From NCBI RefSeq assembly GCF_018223745.1, contig NZ_CP073653.1, positions 5,506,001 to 5,570,000 on the forward strand: a stretch of DNA of 64,000 nt, given 5' to 3'. This stretch comes from Clostridium beijerinckii. Its GTDB lineage: Bacteria; Bacillota; Clostridia; Clostridiales; Clostridiaceae. The number at the start of each line of letters is the position of its first letter. The first letter of the stretch is position 1. The translations under genes and the position numbers were made by a program. Of the stretch, positions 32,849 through 42,321 are shown one piece after another. The notes beneath the pieces are model-generated. The model was given only the letters and a program-made list of their open reading frames with translations, made no database searches and was not told the origin of the DNA.

Positions 32849-32947
32849 CTTTTACCTCCTGAATATTTTTCTTCTAAAGTTATACCCACTTCGGTAATTT
32901 CTATTCAATAAAAAATTAAACTTTATAATAAAATTTAATATCATTGT

Positions 32948-33802
32948 CTACCTGTTTCTAATCATTCGATTTCTACCTCTTAACTCAGATGTAACAAAAT
33001 TTATCTCTACTCCTAAGATGAATATTATTGATATTAAAAATAACCATGTCATAAGTATAAATACTGCACCAAGACTTCCATAAAACCTAGAATAATTATT
33101 AAAATTATCGATATAAAATGAAAAAACAAAGGACACTAACACCCAGCCCACTGTGCTAAATATAGACCCTGCGATTACCTCTTTCCATACCAACTTTTTA
33201 GCAGGAGCAAATTTATAAACGCAAATAAATATAGATATCATTATCGCTAATATAAAAGTATATCTGAATATATTCCAAATAATCAATATTATTTCATAAA
33301 ATGGATTGATACTTTTAATATAATCGCCTATTACATTTCCAAATACTAACGCTGTTAAAGCTAGAATTATAGTTACAGCTAATGCTAATATTCCTAACAT
33401 AGAAATAATTGAAAGTTTAATAAATGACCTTTCTTCTTTAAAGTTGTACGCCTTATTTATGCTTTTTATTATGGCCTTAAATGCAGATGACGCTGTCCAT
33501 AGCGTTAACAATATAGATATTCCTAACAATCCAGTATATTGATTGTCAAATATCTCTATAACAGTTGACTGAGTTAATTCCAATACACTCCTAGGAAGCA
33601 TAACATTTAATTGTCCCAGTATTTGTTTAGAGCTTATGCTGCTAAATCCAGCCAAAGTCATCAAAAATAACATAAATGGGAAAAATGATAATATTAAATA
33701 ATATGCTAACTGAGATGCTAGTGCAAACACATCGTCCCTCTTAATTTTTACTATAAGATGTATAATTAAATTAACTTTGCTACTTAATTTTATATATTTC
33801 AT
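32948..33802 (-). CDS. YihY/BrkB-family inner membrane protein
   Basis: A 284-residue polytopic protein (about six membrane segments) with the family hallmarks ALASQLAYYLILSFFPFML near residue 30 and FGSLGAVFILMTWL-type C-terminal sequence (here YGSLGAVFILMTWLFLIS). Older names such as RNase BN are not supported for this family; a flippase or transporter role is suggested only by topology. Stands alone. Confidence 0.88.
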   Translation of the reverse strand: MKYIKLSSKVNLIIHLIVKIKRDDVFALASQLAYYLILSFFPFMLFLMTLAGFSSISSKQILGQLNVMLPRSVLELTQSTVIEIFDNQYTGLLGISILLTLWTASSAFKAIIKSINKAYNFKEERSFIKLSIISMLGILALAVTIILALTALVFGNVIGDYIKSINPFYEIILIIWNIFRYTFILAIMISIFICVYKFAPAKKLVWKEVIAGSIFSTVGWVLVSFVFSFYIDNFNNYSRFYGSLGAVFILMTWLFLISIIFILGVEINFVTSELRGRNRMIRNR

Positions 33803-33907
33803 TTAATCACCAATTTCTATTTATATTAATTAAAAATCTATTTATTTTATGCAGTACTTATTTTATTCGCTTTTCACAAATTATATGTACCATTAATAAA
33901 TGTAAAT

Positions 33908-33945
33908 AAAAGAGCACCTCCATAAAATTATGGAGGCGCTCTTTT
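33908..33945. terminator. Strong terminator after the nucleotide-sugar genes
   Basis: A long stem (AAAAGAGC-a-CCTCCATAA / TTATGGAGG-c-GCTCTTTT, one mismatch, 2-base loop by strict pairing). It lies 89 bases past the dehydrogenase stop and can work in both directions. Confidence 0.9.
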
Positions 33946-34033
33946 TATAAACAGTATATTCTAACTAATAGTAACTCATTAGAATCAATATACCATTCTT
34001 ACATAGAATCAGCTTATATACACCGTGAAAAAC

Positions 34034-35350
34034 TTATAATTTATAAATCTTCTCTCTATTATTAACAACATTTTTGGTTGCATTTCTAGTATCATAAACA
34101 ACTTTAGCTCTAGACACAATTGATTCGTAATCGTAACAACTATGATTTGTAGTTATAATTACTATATCAGACTCGTTTATAACCTCTTTCCAATCAACAG
34201 AATTATAAACCTTACCCTTATATTTAGAAATTGGACAATACGGATCATTTACCATTAAGTCAGCACCATTCTTTTCTAATAGCTCTATTACCTTGAATGC
34301 TGGAGATTCTCTATAATCATCGATATCATTCTTATATGCAACTCCTAATAAAAGAACTTTCGCACCATTTAATGCCTTTTTATTCTTATTCAAAATCTTC
34401 ATTACATTATCTAATACAAATTCAGGCATAGAATCATTTATTTCTCCTGAAGTTTCTATTAATCTTGTATGATAATCATATTCTTTTGCTTTCCACTCTA
34501 AGTAAAATGGATCAAGAGGAATACAATGTCCACCTAAGCCTGGACCTGGATAAAACGGCATAAATCCGTATGGCTTGGTCTTAGCTGCATCTATAACTTC
34601 CCATACATCTATTCCCATTCTATTACATAAAATAGCCATTTCATTAGCTAATCCAATATTTATATTTCTAAATGTATTTTCCAATATTTTTTCCATTTCA
34701 GCTACGGCTGGAGATGATACAGTATGGATATCTCCCTCTAATATGTTTCTATATAATGCTGCTGCAACTTCTGTGCAATCAGGTGTACAACCACCAACAA
34801 CTTTAGGAGTATTTTTAGTATTAAAGTCCTTATTACCTGGATCAACTCTTTCTGGTGAAAAGGCTAAGAAAAAGTCTTCTCCGCATTTAAGTCCACTTTC
34901 TTCTAGTATTGGCTTAAGAACCTCTTCAGTTGTTCCTGGATATGTAGTACTTTCAAGAATAACAAGCATACCTTTATGTAGATATTGTGCAACACTTTTT
35001 GTTGAATCTACAACATATGATAAATCTGGTTGCTTATATAAATCTAATGGTGTAGGAACGCAAATACAAATAGTGTCTACATCTTTAACAAAACTAAAGT
35101 CAGTAGTAGCTCTTAAAGTATTTTCTTCTACTATCTTCTTTAAATTTTCATCCACTACATCCCCAATATAGTTCCTTCCTTCATTAACCATATTTACCTT
35201 TTGATCTTGAACATCAAATCCAATAGTTTGATAACCAGCATTAGCCTTTTCCACAGCTAATGGTAATCCAACATATCCAAGACCAACCACACCAACTTTT
35301 GCAGTTTTATTATTTATTTTATCTAATAATTGTTGTTTTAATAATGACAT
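34034..35350 (-). CDS. UDP-HexNAc 6-dehydrogenase (WbpA/TviB-like)
   Basis: NAD-dependent nucleotide-sugar dehydrogenase oxidising UDP-GlcNAc or UDP-ManNAc to the uronic acid. The 438-residue protein has a GLGYVGLPLA Rossmann motif (about residue 23), the TTYPGTTE segment and the catalytic cysteine in PGPGLGGHCIPLDPFYL. With the hexapeptide acyltransferase and PLP aminotransferase upstream it forms a wbpA-D-E-like set for a 2,3-diamino-uronate sugar. Exact substrate not determinable. Ribosome site AGGAGG is clear. Confidence 0.88.
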   Translation of the reverse strand: MSLLKQQLLDKINNKTAKVGVVGLGYVGLPLAVEKANAGYQTIGFDVQDQKVNMVNEGRNYIGDVVDENLKKIVEENTLRATTDFSFVKDVDTICICVPTPLDLYKQPDLSYVVDSTKSVAQYLHKGMLVILESTTYPGTTEEVLKPILEESGLKCGEDFFLAFSPERVDPGNKDFNTKNTPKVVGGCTPDCTEVAAALYRNILEGDIHTVSSPAVAEMEKILENTFRNINIGLANEMAILCNRMGIDVWEVIDAAKTKPYGFMPFYPGPGLGGHCIPLDPFYLEWKAKEYDYHTRLIETSGEINDSMPEFVLDNVMKILNKNKKALNGAKVLLLGVAYKNDIDDYRESPAFKVIELLEKNGADLMVNDPYCPISKYKGKVYNSVDWKEVINESDIVIITTNHSCYDYESIVSRAKVVYDTRNATKNVVNNREKIYKL

Positions 35351-35462
35351 CTTATACCTCCTGTAATTTACGGCCTAAAATTTTATCCACAGAACATAAT
35401 TTACTAAAAAGTTTTATTAACAAATTATATAATGAAATGTTAATAAATAAAAATCCGTTTTT

Positions 35463-36038
35463 CTAATCTATACATTCTACTTTTTCTTTATCTTTACTAT
35501 ACTTTTTCCCACAAGCTTTACAAGTTGCATGCTCATCTTTAAAGTTCAACTTTTCTCCACATTCACATACATATCCTATTATACTTGCCGGATTGCCTAC
35601 TACTAAGGCATAATCAGGTATGTGTTTAGTAACTACTGCTCCAGCACCTACTAATGCATATTTCCCTATATTATGACCGCACACAATTGTTACATTAGCA
35701 CCTATAGAAGCCCCTTTTCCAATTATAGTTTCTTTATACTCGCTTTTTCTTTCAATAAAGCTTCTTGGATTTACTACATTAGTAAACACACAAGACGGTC
35801 CTAAGAATACATAATCTTCGCAAATAACTCCTGTATATACAGACACATTATTTTGTATCTTTACTCCATCTCCAATTTTTACACCAGGCGATATTACAAC
35901 GTTTTGACCTATATTACACTTTTCTCCAATTACAGAATTACTCATTATATGAGAGAAGTGCCAAATCTTCGTTCCGTCACCTATCACTACGTCGTTATCA
36001 ATGTAACTTGATTCATGTACAAAATAATTCTTATCCAT
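35463..36038 (-). CDS. Left-handed beta-helix N-acetyltransferase (WbpD/WlbB-like) with zinc ribbon
   Basis: Hexapeptide-repeat transferase of 191 residues. Repeats run from YIDNDVVIGDGTKIWHFSHI to VGAGAVVTKHIPDYALVVGNPA. This is the pattern of enzymes that acetylate the 3-amino group of UDP-2-acetamido-3-amino-uronates. The C-terminal 35 residues add a ribbon CECGEKL...CKACGKKY with four cysteines, probably zinc-binding. ATG 36038 has GAGGG 6 bases upstream; the frame is open to 36053. Middle gene of the trio. Confidence 0.87.
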   Translation of the reverse strand: MDKNYFVHESSYIDNDVVIGDGTKIWHFSHIMSNSVIGEKCNIGQNVVISPGVKIGDGVKIQNNVSVYTGVICEDYVFLGPSCVFTNVVNPRSFIERKSEYKETIIGKGASIGANVTIVCGHNIGKYALVGAGAVVTKHIPDYALVVGNPASIIGYVCECGEKLNFKDEHATCKACGKKYSKDKEKVECID

Positions 36039-36123
36039 AATTAACCCTCGCACTTATCAATATTTTCCTTAAGTAAACCTCAAGTTCAAAATATATAGGA
36101 ATTTGCATATTACAATATTAATA

Positions 36124-37305
36124 TTATGCCTTTATATTTTCAACTATATAATTTATTTCATTTTCTGTTAATTCTGGATAAACTGGTATTGCAAATGTTC
36201 TATGTGATAAATATTCTGCAACCGGCATATCCCCTTCTTTATATCCTAGATCTTTATATACTTTTTGTAAATGTAGTGGGACTGGATAATAAACTCCAGT
36301 TGCTATGCCATTTTCTTTAAGTTTATTTATCATATCTTCTCTATTTTCGCATTGTAACACATATTGATGATATATAGTTTCATTTTCTTCATCAACAGTA
36401 GGTACAACTACATTAGAATCTTTTAATTTTTCATTATATATTTTTGCTACTTCTCTTCTTCTACTATTCCAATCATCTAAATGTGGTAATTTTACTCTTA
36501 GAATTGCTGCTTGAATAGCATCTAACCTAGAGTTGAACCCGATTAAATAATTATAGTATTTTAAAGCATTATATACAGTATCGTCACCATCTTTAGACGT
36601 CTCTATCTCATCATTTATATTATTTAGCAAATTATAAGCTTTTTGTCCAGTTTCTCCACTTCCATGTGTTCTTAAAGCTTTTGCTATTGTTGCTATATTA
36701 TCATCATTTGTCACTATCATGCCGCCATCGCCAGCACACGAAAGATTCTTAGTTGGGAAGAATGAGAAACATGCTGCATCACCTAAAGTTCCCGCCATCT
36801 TTCCTTTATATTTAGAACCTGATGCTTGGGCAGCATCCTCTACGATCTTTAAATTGTGCTTCTTAGCTATTTCATTTATTTCATCCATCTTAGCACATTG
36901 TCCAAATATATGAACTGGTATAATAGCCTTTGTTTTATTTGTAATTTTTTCTTCTATTTTAGTTGGATCTATATTAAATGTTTCTTTTTCAACATCAACA
37001 AAAACAGGCGTTGCACCTACTGCTGAAATAGCTTCAGCTGAAGCAAAATAAGTAAATGTCGAAGTTATTACTTCATCTCCATTCCCTATTCCTAAAGATT
37101 TTAATGCAATAACCAATGCATCAGTTCCATTCGCCACTGATATCGCATGTTTAACTCCTATATATTCTGCAAATTCTCTCTCAAATTCAATTACATTCTT
37201 GCCCATAATATAATTCGCAGAAGAAAGCACTTCTTTAGTTACTCTATCTAAATCTTCAGCAATAGACTTATATTGAGCTTTTAAATCAATTAATGGAATA
37301 TTCAT
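36124..37305 (-). CDS. DegT/DnrJ/EryC1-family aminotransferase (WbpE-like)
   Basis: PLP-dependent sugar aminotransferase, 393 residues. The PLP lysine is in FFPTKNLSCAGDGG, and IPLIDLKAQY is the family start. HIFGQCAKMDEI and EDAAQASGSKYKG are conserved pocket segments. WbpE adds the 3-amino group in UDP-2,3-diacetamido-uronate synthesis, matching its two neighbours. Probably the first gene of the trio. The 3-dehydrogenase step (WbpB type) has no candidate in this window. Confidence 0.9.
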   Translation of the reverse strand: MNIPLIDLKAQYKSIAEDLDRVTKEVLSSANYIMGKNVIEFEREFAEYIGVKHAISVANGTDALVIALKSLGIGNGDEVITSTFTYFASAEAISAVGATPVFVDVEKETFNIDPTKIEEKITNKTKAIIPVHIFGQCAKMDEINEIAKKHNLKIVEDAAQASGSKYKGKMAGTLGDAACFSFFPTKNLSCAGDGGMIVTNDDNIATIAKALRTHGSGETGQKAYNLLNNINDEIETSKDGDDTVYNALKYYNYLIGFNSRLDAIQAAILRVKLPHLDDWNSRRREVAKIYNEKLKDSNVVVPTVDEENETIYHQYVLQCENREDMINKLKENGIATGVYYPVPLHLQKVYKDLGYKEGDMPVAEYLSHRTFAIPVYPELTENEINYIVENIKA

Positions 37306-37542
37306 TATCCTCGCTCCTTAATTCTACTTTAATATGTTATTAATCATCACCAATATATCTCCGATTCAAACTTCTGACTGACGATATCAATAACTAAATA
37401 TTTTTTAAATTGTAGTGTAAATACTAAAATTATATGTAGATATACTATTTCATAAAACTACCATGAATATTTTAACATACTTATTTTTAATTCACAATGC
37501 ACAATACAATCTAGTAGCTTATTTCATAAAACTATAGGTAAT

Positions 37543-39828
37543 TTAATATTTATTTATAGGATACCACTCATTTGGTAAAAGAACACTATATTTATTATTT
37601 ATATATCTATCATCAATAAGCAGAACTCTTCCTTTGTCCGTCTCAGTTCTTATAACTCTTCCTACAGCCTGCTGAATTTTATTTATTCCTGGAAATACAT
37701 ACGCATAGTCATAACCATCTTCTTTATAAAAATCCTTTATAACTTCATTTGTCATATCTACCATAGGATATCCTACTCCAATTATTATGCTTCCAATTAA
37801 CTGATCACCAGGCAAATCTATTCCTTCTGAAAACATCCCTCCAAGCACACAAAACATTAATAAATTATTGCTATTCTTAAATCTTCTTAAAAATTCACTT
37901 TTTTCTTCCTCCGTCATATTAGGTTTCTGTTTCATAAGATTAAATTCTTCTAGCTTCGGCTCCTCCATATGGCTATATAACTCTTCCATATATGCATATG
38001 ATGGTGAAAAAATCATGTAGTTTCCAATTTGCTGCTTTATAAAGCCACAAATTTTATCTTTCACTGATGATAAGGTCCTTTTTCTATATGAATATCTAAT
38101 ATTAATAGGACTAATATGAACTTTTAAGTTTTCTTTATTGAAAGGAGATGGAAGCTTTAACCTATATGTATTATCATCTCCGCCCAGCATATTTACATAG
38201 TATTTTATTGGTGATATAGTTGCAGAAAAAAATATTACCGAGTAGCATTTTCCTAAGTATTCTCTTAAATTCTTAGCTGGATTTACACAATATAAAGTCA
38301 ACTTGATTTCTTGAGAATCCTTTTCTATACAAGTCCTATAATTTTCATCATAGAGCTGTGTCGTAGAAGTAAAAGCATTTATATCAAAATATAATTTCAA
38401 TATATCTTCATAACCATCAAATCTATTTCCTCTTACTAGCACTTCTTCACTTTCTTTTAAGTATAACTGCAAATACTTACTCAATTCCTTAGGATGTTCC
38501 TCTTCATAAAATGATTTCACTTCTCTATGGTCGCATTCATTTCTTAAATCAATGAAATAATCATTAATCTTTCCCAATAAGGAATGTAGTTTATTTAGTT
38601 TACCCTTAGTTATCTTTTTGCAATTTAGAATTTGACTTTTATATAAGGATGCGGAATACATATTTCTTGACCTATCAATTAAATTATGTGCTTCATCCAC
38701 CAAAACTATATTTCCTTTGCTTTCTAGAACTCTACTCAAAGATACTCTTGGATCAAAGATGTAATTATAATCACCTATAATTCCATCACAATAAGTACTT
38801 ATATCTAAAGATAGCTCAAATGGGCATACTTGATATTTTTCGGCATATTCCTTCAATATTTCCGTGGAAATTCTTTCTTCCCTTTCGATAACATTTGTAA
38901 TTACTTTTTTTACTTTACCATAATAGTCTTTGGCATATATGCACTTCTCTGGATTGCAATCAAAATCATCATTAATACATGTTTTCTCTTTTGCCGTAAT
39001 TGTGATAGTCCTAAATTTCAATCCTTCTTGACGCAATCTTTCAAAAGTTTCTTCTGCAACTTCCCTATTTATCGTCTTTGCCGTCAAATATATAATTTTT
39101 TCTCCAATTCCTTCGCTTATAGCCTTTACAGCTGGGAATATGGTTGATATAGTTTTTCCTATGCCTGTCGGTGCCTGAACAAATAATATTTCCCCCTCTT
39201 TTATAGTTTGATATGAAACATTAATAAGTTTCCTTTGACCTTCTCTGTATTTTTCAAAAGGAAAATTTAGTACTTTTATAGTTTCATCTCTAATGTTTTT
39301 CCATTTAAATATTAAAACACTAAATCTCTCATATTCTCTTAATAAATCAGATATAAATTCTTCTAATTCTCCTATAGTAAATCTTTTTTCAAAACTCTTA
39401 ACCTCATTCGTTTCTAACTGCATGTAGGATAATCGCACATAAATTTCTTCAAGATTATTTTGATTTCCATAAATAAAAGCATACACCTTTGCCTGAGCCC
39501 AATGTACCTCATTCAAATCATCAATGTATGCAAAATTCTTATAAGTTGATTTTATTTCTTCAATTATAACTTTATCTCTTTCCGTTATAATTCCATCTGC
39601 TCTTCCTTCAATATAGATCAAGCTTTTATTCGTCTCAAACTCATGAGTTAAATATACTTCCTTTTCATAGTTCTCATAAATCCTTCCGTTATCTTCCTGA
39701 AGCTTTTGATGTGCTCTTACTCCCTCTACTGCCCTAGCACTTCCAGAAAACCTATTATCTATATCACCTTTTTTCAAGCAAAATTCTACTAAATTTCTCA
39801 CAGACTCTCGTATAAGAATTTTATCCAT
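37543..39828 (-). CDS. PD-(D/E)XK nuclease fused to XPD/DinG-type Fe-S helicase
   Basis: A 761-residue protein. The N-terminal ~180 residues are RecB-like: EGRADGII followed by VIIEEIKS fits the (G)xD...ExK nuclease core. The helicase part has Walker A APTGIGKT, motif II VDEAHN and motif VI-type QAVGRVIRTETDKG. Between the first two are four cysteines (CINDDFDC, CIYA, CPFE) spaced like the 4Fe-4S domain of DinG/XPD. Its likely job is 5'-3' unwinding with trimming in repair. It lacks the DEDD exonuclease domain found on Bacillus DinG. It stands alone. Confidence 0.85.
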   Translation of the reverse strand: MDKILIRESVRNLVEFCLKKGDIDNRFSGSARAVEGVRAHQKLQEDNGRIYENYEKEVYLTHEFETNKSLIYIEGRADGIITERDKVIIEEIKSTYKNFAYIDDLNEVHWAQAKVYAFIYGNQNNLEEIYVRLSYMQLETNEVKSFEKRFTIGELEEFISDLLREYERFSVLIFKWKNIRDETIKVLNFPFEKYREGQRKLINVSYQTIKEGEILFVQAPTGIGKTISTIFPAVKAISEGIGEKIIYLTAKTINREVAEETFERLRQEGLKFRTITITAKEKTCINDDFDCNPEKCIYAKDYYGKVKKVITNVIEREERISTEILKEYAEKYQVCPFELSLDISTYCDGIIGDYNYIFDPRVSLSRVLESKGNIVLVDEAHNLIDRSRNMYSASLYKSQILNCKKITKGKLNKLHSLLGKINDYFIDLRNECDHREVKSFYEEEHPKELSKYLQLYLKESEEVLVRGNRFDGYEDILKLYFDINAFTSTTQLYDENYRTCIEKDSQEIKLTLYCVNPAKNLREYLGKCYSVIFFSATISPIKYYVNMLGGDDNTYRLKLPSPFNKENLKVHISPINIRYSYRKRTLSSVKDKICGFIKQQIGNYMIFSPSYAYMEELYSHMEEPKLEEFNLMKQKPNMTEEEKSEFLRRFKNSNNLLMFCVLGGMFSEGIDLPGDQLIGSIIIGVGYPMVDMTNEVIKDFYKEDGYDYAYVFPGINKIQQAVGRVIRTETDKGRVLLIDDRYINNKYSVLLPNEWYPINKY

Positions 39829-39889
39829 AAATTAATTCCTCACTATAGTTAAAATCACATTTTCCATATTAAATCATAAACATAGTCAT

Positions 39890-39945
39890 AAAACACTTAC
39901 TTAATTAGCCTAACAAAATTCAAGTTCTAATTAAGTAAGTGTTTT
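39890..39945. terminator. Perfect 19-bp inverted-repeat terminator
   Basis: AAAACACTTACTTAATTAG (39890-39908) and its exact complement (39927-39945) enclose 18 bases, with T-rich ends in both directions. It follows the DUF1836 gene (minus strand). The length and perfection are unusual for a simple terminator. Confidence 0.85.
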
Positions 39946-39984
39946 TTAGTTTATTGCTATTGTAAATATTTTATCTCATATAAT

Positions 39985-40575
39985 TTATTCTTCTTCATAC
40001 TCTTTAACTATTTTTTGAACTAACTTTTTAATAACACTTGCTTCTGCTATTAAAGAAAGAACTAATAGGAAAATTTTAATTCTTTCCTTATCATTATCTT
40101 TCAATTCAAAATTCTTTATTATCTCTTCTAATTTATCATCATTTGATATAAACGTATCTAAATAGTTATCTAAACTTTCCTTTTGTATTTGTGTGAAAGT
40201 TTTATATGTCTCTTCCCATGACAGTATATCATCGCTTCTGTCATTGATTTCATTAAATGCAATCCGAAAAACTTTCTTTATTTCTTCCGTCGTTAATAAG
40301 GGCCTCATATGGCTAAGCAGTACTAATTGTACTAAATGCATTTTTGTATATCCTCTTTTTTTGCCATCTTCCGGCTTAGTTATAACTTCGCTTTTAGTAT
40401 AATTTTGAACTATATTGTTAGTAAACTTCTCATCAACAAACTTATCGTTTAAATAATCGATTACTTGGGATAAAAACAAATCATATTTAGGAATATCTTC
40501 ATATGAAACGGAAGTACTTTTAGACATTTCTTTAGCCAATTCTTTTATATAATCTGAATCAAATTTTCCTGCCAT
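39985..40575 (-). CDS. DUF1836 family protein
   Basis: A 196-residue soluble protein. SYEDIPKYDLFLSQVIDYLNDKF followed by KGYTKMHLVQLVLLSHMRPLLTTEEIKKVFRIAFNEIND is characteristic of DUF1836, a Firmicute family with a MerR-like winged-helix appearance and unknown target. I chose ATG 40575 (MAGKFDSD) with AGGTG 7 bases upstream; the frame opens at 40599. Confidence 0.8.
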   Translation of the reverse strand: MAGKFDSDYIKELAKEMSKSTSVSYEDIPKYDLFLSQVIDYLNDKFVDEKFTNNIVQNYTKSEVITKPEDGKKRGYTKMHLVQLVLLSHMRPLLTTEEIKKVFRIAFNEINDRSDDILSWEETYKTFTQIQKESLDNYLDTFISNDDKLEEIIKNFELKDNDKERIKIFLLVLSLIAEASVIKKLVQKIVKEYEEE

Positions 40576-41053
40576 TATCATGCACCTATTCTTTCTCAAT
40601 CTATATTATATATTATATAGTAATCATGAACTTGTTACAAGTTATTATAAACATTGTAATATAAAAATTTTTCTACTAGTTTATACTCTTAGTATAATAA
40701 TAGTATTATACGACATATCTAATTTTTTTTAAATATAGTATTGATAAAAAATATCTAATTTATGTAATCAATCGACATTATTATTTATAGTATTTGCATT
40801 TCTACAAAAAAAGCGGACATATGCCTTATATTACTTTATTTGTAAATTCACTATTATATAATCATGAATATAATTCATATACATTTCTCTAACCATTGGT
40901 ACATCTAGATTCCTCAAATTTATTAATTTGGATTAATATGATAATTTTACAAATAAACCCTCTTGACTTTTCTAAAATATGGTAGTATATTTTATATAAG
41001 ATGTTTATTAAAGTTGAAATTTGTAATTTCTTATAAATATTTAAAAATATACA

Positions 41054-41082
41054 TTGACTTTATATTACATACTTGGTAATAT
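41054..41082 (+). promoter_or_regulatory. Sigma-A-type promoter of abrB
   Basis: TTGACT (41054-41059) and TAATAT (41077-41082) are separated by exactly 17 bases. The start would be near 41089, about 37 bases upstream of the abrB ATG. Confidence 0.75.
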
Positions 41083-41094
41083 ATCATAGTAGAA

Positions 41095-41101
41095 TGTCGA
41101 A
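41095..41101 (+). promoter_or_regulatory. Spo0A box (TGTCGAA) in the abrB leader
   Basis: TGTCGAA is the exact Spo0A-binding heptamer. It sits about 6 bases after the predicted start of transcription, the position from which Spo0A represses abrB in Bacillus. Confidence 0.65.
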
Positions 41102-41125
41102 TCATGGAATTAGGAGGAATTTTTT

Positions 41126-41371
41126 ATGAAATCAACAGGTGTAGTTAGAAGAGTAGATGAATTAGGAAGAATAGTTATTCCTATAGAACTTAGAAGAACA
41201 TTAGATATTGCTGAAAAAGATGCATTAGAAATTTATGTAGACGGAGAGCAAATAATCTTAAAGAAATACGAACCAGCTTGTATCTTCTGTGGAGATGCAA
41301 GAGACGTAATTAACTATAAAGGCAAGAATATCTGTACTAAATGTTTAGACGAAATTAAAACAAACAGATAG
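41126..41371 (+). CDS. abrB: AbrB-family transition-state regulator
   Basis: An 81-residue DNA-binding protein. Residues 1-50 form the swapped-hairpin AbrB domain (STGVVRRVDELGRIVIPIELRRTL). The C-terminal part has CIFCGD...NICTKCLDE, two CxxC pairs likely to bind zinc, a clostridial/Abh-like extension absent from Bacillus AbrB. AbrB homologues control the acid-to-solvent or sporulation transition. GGAGGA ribosome site. It is divergent from rsmI-trmN6 in the sense of the Bacillus yabB-yabC/abrB region. Confidence 0.93.
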   Translation: MKSTGVVRRVDELGRIVIPIELRRTLDIAEKDALEIYVDGEQIILKKYEPACIFCGDARDVINYKGKNICTKCLDEIKTNR

Positions 41372-41424
41372 TATTTGATATATTCTAATTTCCTATTATA
41401 TAATTAATTATATAATCAATAAAT

Positions 41425-41462
41425 AATAGACTATCTCAAGAGTTAATTTGAGATAGTCTATT
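41425..41462. terminator. Terminator between abrB and rsmI
   Basis: Perfect 15-bp stem (AATAGACTATCTCAA / TTGAGATAGTCTATT), 8-base loop, followed by TTTTC on the plus strand. It serves abrB and, on the minus strand, rsmI. Confidence 0.92.
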
Positions 41463-41474
41463 TTCTTAACTTAA

Positions 41475-42320
41475 TTATATATTAGTTGAGAATTTATATA
41501 CTTCACTTTTAGGTAATTCTCTTTCCTTGGCTACAAGCTTTATTGCCTCTTTCTTACTCGCACCACCATTAATATATTTAACTATATGCTCTTCAATAGA
41601 TAAATGAATCCACTCTTCCCTTTGCTCTTCCTTTATCTCTTCAAGTCTTTTTCCTTCTAGAACAAGAACAAATTCTCCTCTTGGTTTATTCTCCTGAAAA
41701 TACTGAATTACTTCTTTTAAAGTTCCCCTGTGTATTTGTTGATAAATCTTAGTTAATTCTCTGCATGCTGCAATTTTTCTATCTCCAAATGTATCTAATA
41801 AGAATTCAAGCGTATCTATCAGTCTATGCGGTGCTTCGTAAAAGATAATAGTTTCCTGACTTTGCAATAAGTCATTTGTGACTATCTTACGTTCTTTATT
41901 TTCTCTTGGTAAGAAACCCCTGAATAAAAATTTAGTTGTGTCTAATCCAGAATAAACTAATGCCGTAGTTATAGCTGTCGCTCCTGGAAGTACTTCGAAA
42001 TTTATCTTTTTTTCTATGCAACGTCCAACAATAACACTTCCTGGATCTGATATTCCGGGTGTTCCAGCATCTGAAACTAAAGCAACATTATTACCTTCCA
42101 TTAGTAAATCTATAATTTTATCACTTTTTATTTGCTCATTAAATTTGTGATAACTTATTAATGGTTTTTTTATCTCAAAATGATTTAATAATTTCAACGT
42201 TTGTCTTGTATCTTCAGCCGCTATAATATCAACATCTCTTAAAGCTTCTAGAGCCCTCAATGTTATATCTTTTAAGTTTCCAATAGGAGTTGGTACTAAA
42301 TACAACTTTCCATTTTCCAT
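41475..42320 (-). CDS. rsmI: 16S rRNA (cytidine-1402-2'-O)-methyltransferase
   Basis: Tetrapyrrole-methylase-fold enzyme that modifies C1402 in the ribosomal P site. The 281 residues begin with LYLVPTPIGNLKDITLRA and include AAEDTRQT, DAGTPGISDPG and the FYEAPHRL motif. It follows the trmN6-like gene by one base, a pairing conserved in Firmicutes. Confidence 0.96.
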   Translation of the reverse strand: MENGKLYLVPTPIGNLKDITLRALEALRDVDIIAAEDTRQTLKLLNHFEIKKPLISYHKFNEQIKSDKIIDLLMEGNNVALVSDAGTPGISDPGSVIVGRCIEKKINFEVLPGATAITTALVYSGLDTTKFLFRGFLPRENKERKIVTNDLLQSQETIIFYEAPHRLIDTLEFLLDTFGDRKIAACRELTKIYQQIHRGTLKEVIQYFQENKPRGEFVLVLEGKRLEEIKEEQREEWIHLSIEEHIVKYINGGASKKEAIKLVAKERELPKSEVYKFSTNI

Positions 42321-42321
42321 A

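Larger units (their letters stand above)
40600..41125. other. Intergenic region upstream of abrB
   Basis: This AT-rich divergent region of 526 bases holds the abrB promoter and Spo0A-type box listed separately, and presumably the DUF1836 promoter. No other gene or strong structure seen. Confidence 0.6.

Noticed and set aside
34575-35171. 198-residue plus-strand open frame
   Set aside because: Antisense to the conserved nucleotide-sugar dehydrogenase; serine-rich shadow translation and no ribosome site.
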